11,502 nucleotides of DNA, from NCBI GenBank assembly GCA_025929805.1, contig JAICPP010000098.1, forward strand, positions 1 through 11,502, given 5' to 3'. The position numbers were made by a program, and so were the translations under genes. Each line of letters begins with the position of its first letter. Position 1 is the first letter of the stretch. Below the pieces are notes generated by a model that saw nothing but the letters and a program-made list of their open reading frames with translations, did not search any database and had not been told where the DNA came from. This stretch comes from Gemmatimonadales bacterium. GTDB lineage: Bacteria; Gemmatimonadota; Gemmatimonadetes; Gemmatimonadales; GWC2-71-9. Positions 1 to 6,442 of this stretch are shown here, one piece after another.

Positions 1-61
1 CGATCTGGTTGGCACCGAGCGGATACATGAAGCTTCCACCGAACGCATCGGTGGGGAGCGG
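1..61 (-). pseudogene. Continuation of the ETF-QO reading frame beyond the TAG (window edge)
   Basis: After the TAG the same minus-strand frame is open to base 1 and encodes PLPTDAFGGSFMYPLGANQI. This matches the conserved segment that directly follows in intact ETF-QO proteins (GGSF-x-Y-x-L). It is homologous sequence in the correct frame, so the break is a single-codon stop and not a frameshift or a true gene end. The rest of the gene (quinone-binding part and C-terminal 4Fe-4S ferredoxin domain) would lie outside the window. Confidence 0.8.
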
Positions 62-841
62 CTATCCCAGCGTGTGAACTACCCTGTCCAGGGGCCGCTT
101 CGTTTCCCAGACTTCCTTCACTCCCAGCGCAAACAGCTGAGGGTTGGGTGACCCGATCTTCTGCCATTCGCGATATGCCTGCGACAGCAGTCCCCGCGTT
201 CCTTCGGCCAGGACCGTGACCCGTGCGGTGACATCCGTCGGCTCGGTATAGCCGCTGCCGGGACTCCCGTCCCGAGCCAGTCCTGATGGCGTCGTTCGCA
301 CGCCGCGGACCGCATCTCCCTCCACCAGGAGGGCATCGACGGGGAATCCGGCGAAGAGATTCACGCCGGTCTCTTCCGCCCGCTCGCCCAGCCAGCGTAC
401 GATCTCGCAGAGTGATGCCGTGTAATAGCCCTTATTGTGCATGGTAGGCGGGGTCGGGATCCGCTGGGCCCTGCGCTCAGTAAGCAGATACACCGCTTCA
501 CCAGGCACTGCTTGGCGAAACGGGAAATCGGTCACCGGCGTGTCGGGGAACAACTCGCGAAAAGCCCGGGGATTCACCACCGCACCTGAAAGGCTGTGCT
601 CACCGAGACTTTCGGCCTTCTCCAGCACGGCAATATTGAGGTCGCCCACTGCTTGACCCGACTCCTGCGCTCCCTTGAGCAGGCGGCTCAGCTCGATAGC
701 GCAGGCGAGTCCGGCGGGACCGCCGCCGACAATCGCGACATCCATCTCAATTGCTTCCGGGCCGGGCGAATCCCGGAGAATCAAGTGGTCGAGGGGCAGT
801 GCGGGCTGGTGGTGAAGCGGAACGATAGGGGGCACTGGCAC
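62..841 (-). CDS. ETF:ubiquinone oxidoreductase, N-terminal half, interrupted by in-frame TAG
   Basis: ETF-QO takes electrons from reduced ETF and passes them to quinone at the inner membrane. Seen: an FAD-binding GGGPAG motif at about residues 39-44, then stretches typical of the family (LSGAVVNPRA, FPDTPVTDFP, NKGYYTASL, VTVLAEGTRG, ALGVKEVWE). The frame stops at TAG (62-64) after HTLG. The same frame continues to the window edge with PLPTDAFGGSFMYPL, matching the family's G-[WY]-PL-x(5)-GGSF-x-Y-x-L, so the protein is cut at about residue 259 of an expected 550 or so. I chose the GTG at 841 because AGGAG lies 9 bases upstream and the N-terminal extension before the FAD motif resembles some bacterial homologues. 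ATG at 745 is the alternative. A longer ATG at 1003 would run antisense into the next gene. This may be a real lesion or a sequencing error. Family identity is high confidence; integrity is uncertain. Confidence 0.85.
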   Translation of the reverse strand: MPVPPIVPLHHQPALPLDHLILRDSPGPEAIEMDVAIVGGGPAGLACAIELSRLLKGAQESGQAVGDLNIAVLEKAESLGEHSLSGAVVNPRAFRELFPDTPVTDFPFRQAVPGEAVYLLTERRAQRIPTPPTMHNKGYYTASLCEIVRWLGERAEETGVNLFAGFPVDALLVEGDAVRGVRTTPSGLARDGSPGSGYTEPTDVTARVTVLAEGTRGLLSQAYREWQKIGSPNPQLFALGVKEVWETKRPLDRVVHTLG

Positions 842-850
842 TGGACCTGG

Positions 851-855
851 CTCCT
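851..855 (-). promoter_or_regulatory. Shine-Dalgarno site supporting the GTG start of ETF-QO
   Basis: AGGAG on the minus strand ends 9 bases before the GTG at 841. The internal ATG at 745 has no comparably strong site that I noticed, so this site favours the GTG start. Confidence 0.5.
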
Positions 856-885
856 GGACGGCTAAAGATCGGAGAAAAGGCGGGT

Positions 886-913
886 CAAATATAACGGCGC
901 TAGCTTGGTCCAA
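886..913 (-). promoter_or_regulatory. Candidate promoter of ETF-QO, possibly bidirectional
   Basis: An AT-rich patch in GC-rich DNA lies between the divergent ETF-QO and methyltransferase genes. On the minus strand it reads TATATTTG (893-886), with TTGG 16 bases upstream. This places a likely transcript start about 35 bases before the GTG at 841. On the plus strand the same patch contains TATAAC (890-895), which could serve the gene starting at 913. Assigned by eye only. Confidence 0.3.
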
Positions 914-1404
914 TGGACCTGCATAAGGCGATTCGCGACCCCTGGGTACGGGGGCAACTCGGGCTCGTGCTGCTGATCGGGCTCGGCGCCCCATTGGTGC
1001 CACGGCACCTCAATCTCGGGGTTGCCGACTTCCTGCTGAATCGGGTGGATCCAACCTGGATTCGCTCCATAGGCGGCGGGCTCATGGCAGCGGGCGCATT
1101 GCTCATGATCTGGGGAGCAAGGTCATTGGGGCGTAATCTCACCCCTGGTACAGAGCCTCTGCCGCAGGGCGTACTGGTGACGGCCGGCGCGTACGCCCAC
1201 TTCCGCCACCCGATCTACGCTGGTGCCGTGTTGCTTTTGACCGGCTACACGCTTGCGTGGAGTAACTGGACTTTGGCGTTGGTGGCCGGGACCGCCGCTC
1301 TGCAGTTCTTCAAAGCCAAGGCGCGGCGGGAGGAGGAGTGGCTCACGCAGCGGTTTGCCGACTTCGAGGCCTACCGGCAACGGGTACACCGGCTGGTGCT
1401 CTAA
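913..1404 (+). CDS. Isoprenylcysteine carboxyl methyltransferase (ICMT/PEMT-like) family membrane protein
   Basis: 163-residue integral membrane protein and the only clear plus-strand gene in the window. Seen: hydrophobic segments at about residues 15-30, 52-69 and 102-132. The conserved GAYAHFRHPIYAG motif (about 92-104) and a C-terminal REEEWL-x(5)-F-x(2)-Y segment (139-154) are typical of the ICMT/phospholipid methyltransferase superfamily, where the RHP region and the following acidic patch bind S-adenosylmethionine. Bacterial members methylate varied and mostly unknown small or lipid substrates; prenylated proteins are not expected. The start at 913 has no clear Shine-Dalgarno and TATAAC lies only about 18 bases upstream, so the message may be nearly leaderless. 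Its stop overlaps the etfA stop by four bases (1401-1404), tail to tail. It sits between ETF-QO and etfA on the opposite strand and is unlikely to be part of that operon. Substrate unknown. Confidence 0.85.
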   Translation: MDLHKAIRDPWVRGQLGLVLLIGLGAPLVPRHLNLGVADFLLNRVDPTWIRSIGGGLMAAGALLMIWGARSLGRNLTPGTEPLPQGVLVTAGAYAHFRHPIYAGAVLLLTGYTLAWSNWTLALVAGTAALQFFKAKARREEEWLTQRFADFEAYRQRVHRLVL

Positions 1405-2387
1405 CCTCTGCGGGTCTTCTTTATTTCATCGGTGAGCCGGGGAACGATCTCGAACAGGTCCCCCACGATGCCATAGTTGGCGACCTTGAAGATCGGTGCG
1501 TCCTTGTCCTTGTTGATCGCGACGATTGTCTTGGCGGTCCGCATGCCCGCGAGGTGTTGGATTGCCCCGGAAATTCCGACCGCGATGTAGAGGTCGGGGC
1601 TCACCAGCCGTCCGGTCTGGCCGATCTGATCGGTCGGCGGCCGCCAACCATCGTCCGTCACGGCCCGAGTGGCGCCGACCGCCGCATTCCCGATCGCGTC
1701 GGCCAGATCCTCTACCAACTTGAAGTTTTCCGCCGCCCGGAGTCCCCGGCCGCCGCTCACGATGATCGAAGCTTCACCGAGATCGAGTTTGGTGGTGCTC
1801 CGCTGGGACAGCTCGGTCACCATTACCCGGGCTGTCGTTGGATCCATGGCCGGCGCAAGAGTCTCCACCCGGGTTCCGCGGGGCTGCTCGGCCGGGGTAA
1901 CGAATCCGGGGCGCAGGGAGATTATGGCCGGGGATCCCGTAAGCCGTAGCGTGACGTTCACCTTGCCGGTGTAGGCAGGGTGCTGAGCCACAACAGTATC
2001 TCCCTGGAGCTCGAACCCGGTTACGTCGGACGCCATGCTGATCCCGAGCCGCGCCGCCACGCGCGGCGCCAAATCCCGCCCCTGGGCTGAAGCGGTGAAG
2101 AAGGCCGCCCGGTAACCGGTGGTCTTTACCCGTTCGGCAAGCGTGGCCGCAAAGACCTCGGGACTGTAGCGTTCGAGACCGGGATGTTCTACCACCAAAG
2201 TCAGATCGGCGCCGTGGCGACCCAAGTCTTCGGCCCGCCCGGCAAGACCCGGAGCACCTATCATCACGGCGTGTACCTCGCCGCTACCCGACGCATCGGC
2301 CGCCTGCCGTGCCGCCGTAACCGCCTCGAAAGCAACCTTCCTGAGCTCGCCGCCCCGAGTTTCCGCAAAGGCCAGAATCGGTGGCAT
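1401..2387 (-). CDS. etfA: Electron transfer flavoprotein alpha subunit
   Basis: EtfA binds FAD and, with EtfB, carries electrons from acyl-CoA dehydrogenases to ETF-QO in the cytoplasm. Seen: an N-terminal adenine-nucleotide-fold domain (to about residue 190), then the C-terminal FAD domain from SGGRGL (about 211). The full family signature LYIAVGISGAIQH-x(2)-G-x(6)-IVAIN is present at about 266-292, and the end of the protein is conserved (DAPIFKVANYGIVGD). The length of 328 residues is normal. I prefer ATG 2387, which forms TGATG with the etfB stop and sits 7 bases after AAGG. An in-frame GTG directly before it (2390) is possible and adds one residue. It ends in TAG. Order etfB-etfA and the coupled junction indicate one operon and equal subunit synthesis. 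Confidence 0.96.
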   Translation of the reverse strand: MPPILAFAETRGGELRKVAFEAVTAARQAADASGSGEVHAVMIGAPGLAGRAEDLGRHGADLTLVVEHPGLERYSPEVFAATLAERVKTTGYRAAFFTASAQGRDLAPRVAARLGISMASDVTGFELQGDTVVAQHPAYTGKVNVTLRLTGSPAIISLRPGFVTPAEQPRGTRVETLAPAMDPTTARVMVTELSQRSTTKLDLGEASIIVSGGRGLRAAENFKLVEDLADAIGNAAVGATRAVTDDGWRPPTDQIGQTGRLVSPDLYIAVGISGAIQHLAGMRTAKTIVAINKDKDAPIFKVANYGIVGDLFEIVPRLTDEIKKTRRG

Positions 2388-3136
2388 CACAGCACCTTGG
2401 CTTCGGTCTGCAGGAGTCTGAGGAGCTCAGGAACCGCGTCGGGTCCTTCCCCGATGATCCGCCCCGGTGGCCGATCGGCGGGCAGCTCCATCCGTTCTAC
2501 CACCAGGTTGGGCCTGCCCAGCTGCGCCGGCTTCACCTCGAGCGGCTTCTTCTTGGCTGCCATGATCCCTTTGAGAGAAGCCAGGCGGGGACGGGCGATC
2601 CCCTCGTCTATGGTCAGTACTGCCGGTAGCGGGAACTGTACGGACTCTGACGCGCCCTCCAGATCTCGTCTCGCCGTACCGCTGCTCCCCGTAACGTCGA
2701 GCTGCGAAATTGCCGTCACGCACGGAAGCCCCAGCAGCTCGGCAGTCATCGGTCCCACCGTACCATGGGCGGTGTCGGTGGCCATCCTGCCGAACAGAAT
2801 CAGATCCCAACCGCCGCCGGTGAGCTCGGCTGCGAGTGCCTGCGCAATGGCCCACCCATCCACCGGCACTTCGTCGGCCTTGAGCTGCACCGCTCGCGCG
2901 GCACCCATGGCCAGCCCTTTGCGAAGCGTTTCCTGCACTCCGTCCGGACCCACCGATACGATGACGACCTCACCGCCCTGCTTCTCGGTGAGCTGCAGGC
3001 CGACTTCCAAGGCATAGCCGTCGAAGTCGCCCATCTCGTATTTGAGTCCGGCGGGGTCCAGCGATTTGTGGTCGGCTGCGATCGAGAACCGCAGCTCCAT
3101 GTCAGGTACTCGCTTGATACAGACGGCTATCTGCAA
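2387..3136 (-). CDS. etfB: Electron transfer flavoprotein beta subunit
   Basis: EtfB is the partner of EtfA and holds AMP in classical ETFs. Seen: N-terminal IAVCIKRVPD, GPDGVQETLRKGLAMGA (about 63-79), a nucleotide-site segment DTAHGTVGPMTAELLGLP (121-138), and the SLKGIMAAKKKPLE segment (187-200). That last segment corresponds to the recognition-loop region that docks onto acyl-CoA dehydrogenases. The length of 249 residues is typical. The start codon is TTG (3136), supported by AGGAG 7 bases upstream and by the normal N-terminus MQIAVCIK; no other start fits. The stop TGA overlaps the etfA ATG. A glutaryl-CoA dehydrogenase-like gene in the same window is a plausible electron donor. I do not see the expanded set of motifs needed to argue for a bifurcating ETF, so a respiratory ETF is the simpler reading. 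Confidence 0.96.
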   Translation of the reverse strand: MQIAVCIKRVPDMELRFSIAADHKSLDPAGLKYEMGDFDGYALEVGLQLTEKQGGEVVIVSVGPDGVQETLRKGLAMGAARAVQLKADEVPVDGWAIAQALAAELTGGGWDLILFGRMATDTAHGTVGPMTAELLGLPCVTAISQLDVTGSSGTARRDLEGASESVQFPLPAVLTIDEGIARPRLASLKGIMAAKKKPLEVKPAQLGRPNLVVERMELPADRPPGRIIGEGPDAVPELLRLLQTEAKVL

Positions 3137-3143
3137 CGTACAG

Positions 3144-3148
3144 CTCCT
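3144..3148 (-). promoter_or_regulatory. Shine-Dalgarno site fixing the TTG start of etfB
   Basis: AGGAG on the minus strand with a 7-base spacer to TTG at 3136. It is strong and well placed, and it explains translation from the rare start codon. Confidence 0.65.
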
Positions 3149-3176
3149 GGTGTTCGAGACGGCACCGCTGGCGCGG

Positions 3177-3184
3177 CAAAGCTA
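3177..3184 (-). promoter_or_regulatory. Candidate -10/-7 element of the etfBA operon
   Basis: On the minus strand TAGCTTTG lies about 40 bases before the etfB start, the same distance as TATATTTG before ETF-QO and TATATT before the glutaryl-CoA dehydrogenase gene. A TTG occurs 21 bases further upstream. The fit is loose and assigned by eye. Confidence 0.3.
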
Positions 3185-3208
3185 TCCCGCCCACGGACCG
3201 GAACGCAA

Positions 3209-3235
3209 CGAGGCCACCATTACCTGGTGGCCTCG
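3209..3235 (-). terminator. Hairpin terminator after the CmpX-like gene
   Basis: A perfect 10-base-pair stem, CGAGGCCACC paired with GGTGGCCTCG, with a 7-base loop, starts 20 bases after the stop of the minus-strand gene at 3255. On the minus strand it is followed by GTTGCGTT, which is only moderately T-rich, so termination may be partial or factor-assisted. It separates that gene from the etfBA promoter region. Confidence 0.6.
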
Positions 3236-3254
3236 CCCTTTGGTTCAACGGAGG

Positions 3255-4166
3255 TCAGGTGCTGTTGCCGCCGGTGCGACGATCTCTGATGCCGGGTCGC
3301 TCCACTCTGCGCCGCTCGATATTGGAGCGCTCGATCCACCCATTGCCAATGGCGCTTCGCTGGCTGGCTCTCTCGTCGGTCTGCTGCAGGGTGCCTTGCG
3401 CCTGCTGCGCCATACCTTGAGCCTGACTCCGCGCCGCTGTGGCTGCCCGCTCCAGCTTGGGCCCCGCCCGCTCCATGTTGCGGCCTGCCCGCTCGAGGAT
3501 CTGGGCGGCGCGTTCCCGTCCCCCCAGACCAAAGGCAAGCCCGAAAGCCAATGCCAGCGCGCCAACGAGACCTACCAGCATCGTATTGATCAGCGTCGTT
3601 GCAATTCCGAGCTGGTTCACCGCGACGATGATGGTGAATCCCCATACCGCAATACTCGCGACTGTTGCCAACATGTTGGGATTGGTGAAGCCCGCTTCGG
3701 CGGAAGCGCCGCGAACCAGCTGGGACAAGGCCTTGGCCGCAAGCCCGCCGATGACCAGCACCACCAATGCCACCACGAGATTGGGTAGCCAGAGGAGCAG
3801 CTGCTGCAGTACGTTCGATACCGCGGGGAGGCCGAGCGTGTCGAACGCCACCACCAACGCGATCAGGCGAACGAACCACTTGACGATGTTCGCGATGACG
3901 CCGGAGGAGTCGTCCCTGACCCCCATCTTCTGGACGAAGTCGGCAAACCCCGACCGGCGTGCCAGGTCGTTGAACTTGACGGCGTGCAGCAGCGCCTGTA
4001 CTCCGCGTGCCAGCAGTGAGGAGATGATCCAGCCGACGATGAGAACTACGGCGAACCCGATGATGCGCGGGATGGCCGAGAGGAAGGTGTTGAGCGCGCC
4101 GGCCAGGGACGCCTTCAGGGCGTCACCGGTGTCCTGGACCGGCACCGCTACCGCTGTACCCTGCAT
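3255..4166 (-). CDS. CmpX-like small mechanosensitive-channel family membrane protein (TM-helix repeats)
   Basis: 303-residue inner-membrane protein. Seen: about five hydrophobic helices (roughly 30-53, 90-110, 124-148, 166-187, 190-214). Helices 1 and 3 begin in the repeated pattern of the conserved TM-helix domain (IPRIIGFAVVLIVGWII and LPNLVVALVVLVIGGLA). The membrane part ends in LAFGLAFGLGGRE, typical of CmpX-type proteins. There is no MscS beta domain after it. The protein instead ends in a charged, probably helical tail (about 216-303) with ERAG/ERAA repeats and many Arg, Gln and Glu residues. Relatives are linked to envelope stress and membrane tension, but channel activity here is inference. 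I chose ATG 4166 because GGAGG lies 5 bases upstream; the GTG at 4178 overlaps that ribosome site. It lies downstream of the TonB receptor but is separated from it by a hairpin. Confidence 0.85.
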   Translation of the reverse strand: MQGTAVAVPVQDTGDALKASLAGALNTFLSAIPRIIGFAVVLIVGWIISSLLARGVQALLHAVKFNDLARRSGFADFVQKMGVRDDSSGVIANIVKWFVRLIALVVAFDTLGLPAVSNVLQQLLLWLPNLVVALVVLVIGGLAAKALSQLVRGASAEAGFTNPNMLATVASIAVWGFTIIVAVNQLGIATTLINTMLVGLVGALALAFGLAFGLGGRERAAQILERAGRNMERAGPKLERAATAARSQAQGMAQQAQGTLQQTDERASQRSAIGNGWIERSNIERRRVERPGIRDRRTGGNST

Positions 4167-4171
4167 GGTTG

Positions 4172-4176
4172 CCTCC
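4172..4176 (-). promoter_or_regulatory. Shine-Dalgarno site selecting ATG 4166
   Basis: GGAGG on the minus strand, 5 bases before ATG 4166. An in-frame GTG at 4178 sits inside this site, so translation from that upstream codon is unlikely. Confidence 0.55.
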
Positions 4177-4235
4177 ACCTGAACCTGGTTCTGGTATTTG
4201 CCCGCAGACAGGATGGAGCGGTGCTCTCCAAGGGT

Positions 4236-4253
4236 CGGTGACCAGGGTCACCG
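4236..4253 (-). terminator. Hairpin after the TonB-dependent receptor gene
   Basis: A 7-base-pair stem CGGTGAC/GTCACCG with a 4-base loop starts 17 bases beyond the receptor stop. On the minus strand ACCCTTGG follows, with no T run, so it is a weak intrinsic terminator. The inverted repeat GGTGAC-N4-GTCACC could instead be a protein-binding site upstream of the CmpX-like gene. Confidence 0.4.
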
Positions 4254-4269
4254 GCGGAGGCGCAACTCT

Positions 4270-6435
4270 CTAATCAGACTCGGCACCGAATGCTCGCCTG
4301 ACGACGAGCTTGAACGCCCGCGCATTGAGCGGAGTCAGAAACCGCTCCAGAGCGCCGGTATTCCGGTTTTCGTTGAAGGTGCCGAAGATGGGACGGTGAG
4401 AGTCGAACATATTGGTTACCATGGCCGAGACCTCCCATTGGGCGCGGCTGAACCCTATCCTGACATTGGCAACGAAATAGCCGTCCAGCGGCGCGAGTTC
4501 GTTGGCCTCATCCCCCCGGAGCCACTGCTCCCCGGTGTAACGGCCATCCACGCCGAACTGAAGCCCCGACTCCAGATCGAGCAATCCGCCAAATTTTACC
4601 TGGTGGTCCGGTACCAGCGGGAGGCGGTCGCCTTCAACCACGTCGTTCTCACCGGCCAATGGGGATCCAGCGAATTCGTCATCGGCCCTGATGCTGAAGA
4701 TCTCGGCTTGATCCCGGTAGGTGGCACGGGTAAAGGCATAGTTGGCATAAAGCGAGAGCTGCTCAGTCGGAAGCACCTGAACACCGAGCTCGACGCCCTC
4801 GCGCCGGGTGTCGCCGATGTTGTCGAAAAAACCCTCGAACACCGCCGTCTCCGATTGGATGAACGAGATATCGTCCCGGACGTTAGTCCGGTACACCGAG
4901 CCGCTCACGATAGCGGGGCCCCGGACGATCTGACCGCCGAGCTCGAAGGTGGTTGCAACCACCGGATCCAGCGGGGGATCGTCACCCAAGGCAAAGGGCA
5001 GCGGGCAGGCCGCGGTTTCGTCGGCGCAGGCCAGCTCGAGAATGGCAGGTGCACGGAAGCTCTGTCCCACGGAGCCATAGACCGATGCACCGGGCCCTAC
5101 ATCGAGGCTGAGCCCGGCCCGAGGGCTCAGGCGGCTGAAACTGTTGGTGGTATCGGCGGTCGGGTCTAACTGATCTTCGAAGGGGATGTGGATGTAGTCA
5201 TAGCGGAAGCCGCCTGAAATTGTGGCGTTGCCCAGTCGCAGGTCGGCCAGAACATATCCGGCGATGTCGTAGCTCGGACTCCGGACATCGGTGGTCAGGA
5301 TCTGATCAGCAGGATTTACCGGATCTTCCTCGAGAAGCTCGATATGCACCTGGTTGGTGGCACCATCGGCGCCGAGCCGAAGGGAAAAGCTGCCGTTCGG
5401 GCGCGGCGTGGTCCAACGCCAGTCCAGGTTACCTCCGATGGTGCGGTTCGCGGTAAATGAACGGACGTTATCGTCGGGAGCCTGGTTCACATTGAACCGC
5501 TCTGCCCGGGTACGCCTGACGAAAGCGGTGGCTGCACCCCGGCTGCGTCCGAACCCCGCGTAACCGCTGAGGGAGGCCTGCAGCTGATTCAGATCCTCGA
5601 AATCCCCCGCGGTAAAGTTGGTCCGGGGTGAGCTGTTGAAAATGCTCTCGGGCAGCGAGCCCGCGGTCTCGGCGCGCGACTCTGCTCCGAAGGCCTGGAA
5701 GCTGAAACCGCGCTCGGGCCCGCGCCGGCCCAAGTTCAGGAAACCGTTGAGATTCTCCGCACCGGTGGCTTGCCGCCAGCCGTCCTCGTTTTCATACCCG
5801 GCGGCAATGTAGTAGTCCCAACCGCCGCCCGAGACTCCGCCGAGTGAGCCCTCTCCGGAATAGGTCCCGTACGAGCCGCCGGAGATCTCCGCCTCCGCCG
5901 ACAGGGGCCCGGTGCCGCGCCGGGTGATCAGATTGATGGCACCTCCCAGAGAATTGGGGCCCAGCAGGGAGCCTGACCCGCTGAGCAGCTCGACTCGCTG
6001 CACGTGCTCCATCGGAAGCAGGTCGAAATTCACCTGAGCGGCGTCCGGCTCGTTCTGGCGCACCCCGTCGAGGAACACCGAGACTCCGGGCGGCAGCCCG
6101 ACCACCGGGCCGACGTTGAACCCTCGGGTGCTGAGATTCATCTTGAACGGAGTACCCAGGTCGTCGTACAGGGAGATCCCCGGCTGGGTGGCCAAGGCTT
6201 CGGCCAGCAGGCGGGGCTCCCAGGCATCGATCGCTCGGCCGGTCACGGTCGAGATTCGCGCCGGAATACCCGATCCGATGGAGGGGCCTGCCGTCGGGGC
6301 GATCGAGCTGGTCACCTCTATCGTTTCGAGCCGGGTGGCCCGCAGCGTGTCGCTGGACAGCGTATCGTCCTGCTGCGCAGCGACGGTGAGGTGGATGACA
6401 GCGGACAACACCGCTACGGCCGGAGCAACGCGCAT
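4270..6435 (-). CDS. TonB-dependent outer-membrane receptor
   Basis: 721-residue outer-membrane beta-barrel importer driven by TonB. Seen: signal peptide at 1-20 or so (MRVAPAVAVLSAVIHLTVAA), a TonB-box-like LETIEVTSS soon after it (about 36-44), and a plug domain with VSVFLDGVRQNEPDAAQVNFDLLP and VELLSGSGSLLGPNSLGGAINLITRRG features. Many barrel strands follow, to a C-terminus ending AFKLVVRRAFGAESD. A C-x(6)-C pair (CADETAAC) lies in a predicted extracellular loop of the second half. No STN-type signalling domain is present between signal peptide and plug. The start at 6435 gives the signal peptide and lies 7 bases after the upstream stop; an upstream in-frame ATG (6534) would overlap the preceding gene and bury the signal. 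Cotranscription with the sigma factor pair suggests regulated uptake. The ligand (iron complex, sugar, peptide or other) cannot be read from the sequence. Confidence 0.93.
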   Translation of the reverse strand: MRVAPAVAVLSAVIHLTVAAQQDDTLSSDTLRATRLETIEVTSSIAPTAGPSIGSGIPARISTVTGRAIDAWEPRLLAEALATQPGISLYDDLGTPFKMNLSTRGFNVGPVVGLPPGVSVFLDGVRQNEPDAAQVNFDLLPMEHVQRVELLSGSGSLLGPNSLGGAINLITRRGTGPLSAEAEISGGSYGTYSGEGSLGGVSGGGWDYYIAAGYENEDGWRQATGAENLNGFLNLGRRGPERGFSFQAFGAESRAETAGSLPESIFNSSPRTNFTAGDFEDLNQLQASLSGYAGFGRSRGAATAFVRRTRAERFNVNQAPDDNVRSFTANRTIGGNLDWRWTTPRPNGSFSLRLGADGATNQVHIELLEEDPVNPADQILTTDVRSPSYDIAGYVLADLRLGNATISGGFRYDYIHIPFEDQLDPTADTTNSFSRLSPRAGLSLDVGPGASVYGSVGQSFRAPAILELACADETAACPLPFALGDDPPLDPVVATTFELGGQIVRGPAIVSGSVYRTNVRDDISFIQSETAVFEGFFDNIGDTRREGVELGVQVLPTEQLSLYANYAFTRATYRDQAEIFSIRADDEFAGSPLAGENDVVEGDRLPLVPDHQVKFGGLLDLESGLQFGVDGRYTGEQWLRGDEANELAPLDGYFVANVRIGFSRAQWEVSAMVTNMFDSHRPIFGTFNENRNTGALERFLTPLNARAFKLVVRRAFGAESD

Positions 6436-6442
6436 GATAGTC

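Noticed and set aside
62..64. TAG read as a sense codon (genetic code change) in ETF-QO
   Set aside because: TAG ends at least three other genes here (etfA, the receptor and the 77-residue gene) at normal C-termini, so general reassignment is not supported.
842..1003. Longer ATG start for ETF-QO
   Set aside because: It would add an Arg/Ala-rich segment unlike the family and would run antisense over the start and first codons of the methyltransferase gene. The GTG at 841 has a Shine-Dalgarno.
2184..3017. Plus-strand open frame (277 codons)
   Set aside because: Antisense to etfA and etfB. Its Ser/Pro/Arg-rich composition is typical of shadow frames in GC-rich DNA.
2387..3136. Electron-bifurcating ETF
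   Set aside because: No bifurcation partner genes are seen, and the neighbours (ETF-QO, glutaryl-CoA dehydrogenase-like) fit an ordinary respiratory ETF.
4198..5169. Plus-strand open frame (323 codons)
   Set aside because: Antisense to the TonB-dependent receptor barrel, with no recognisable domain and no clear ribosome site.
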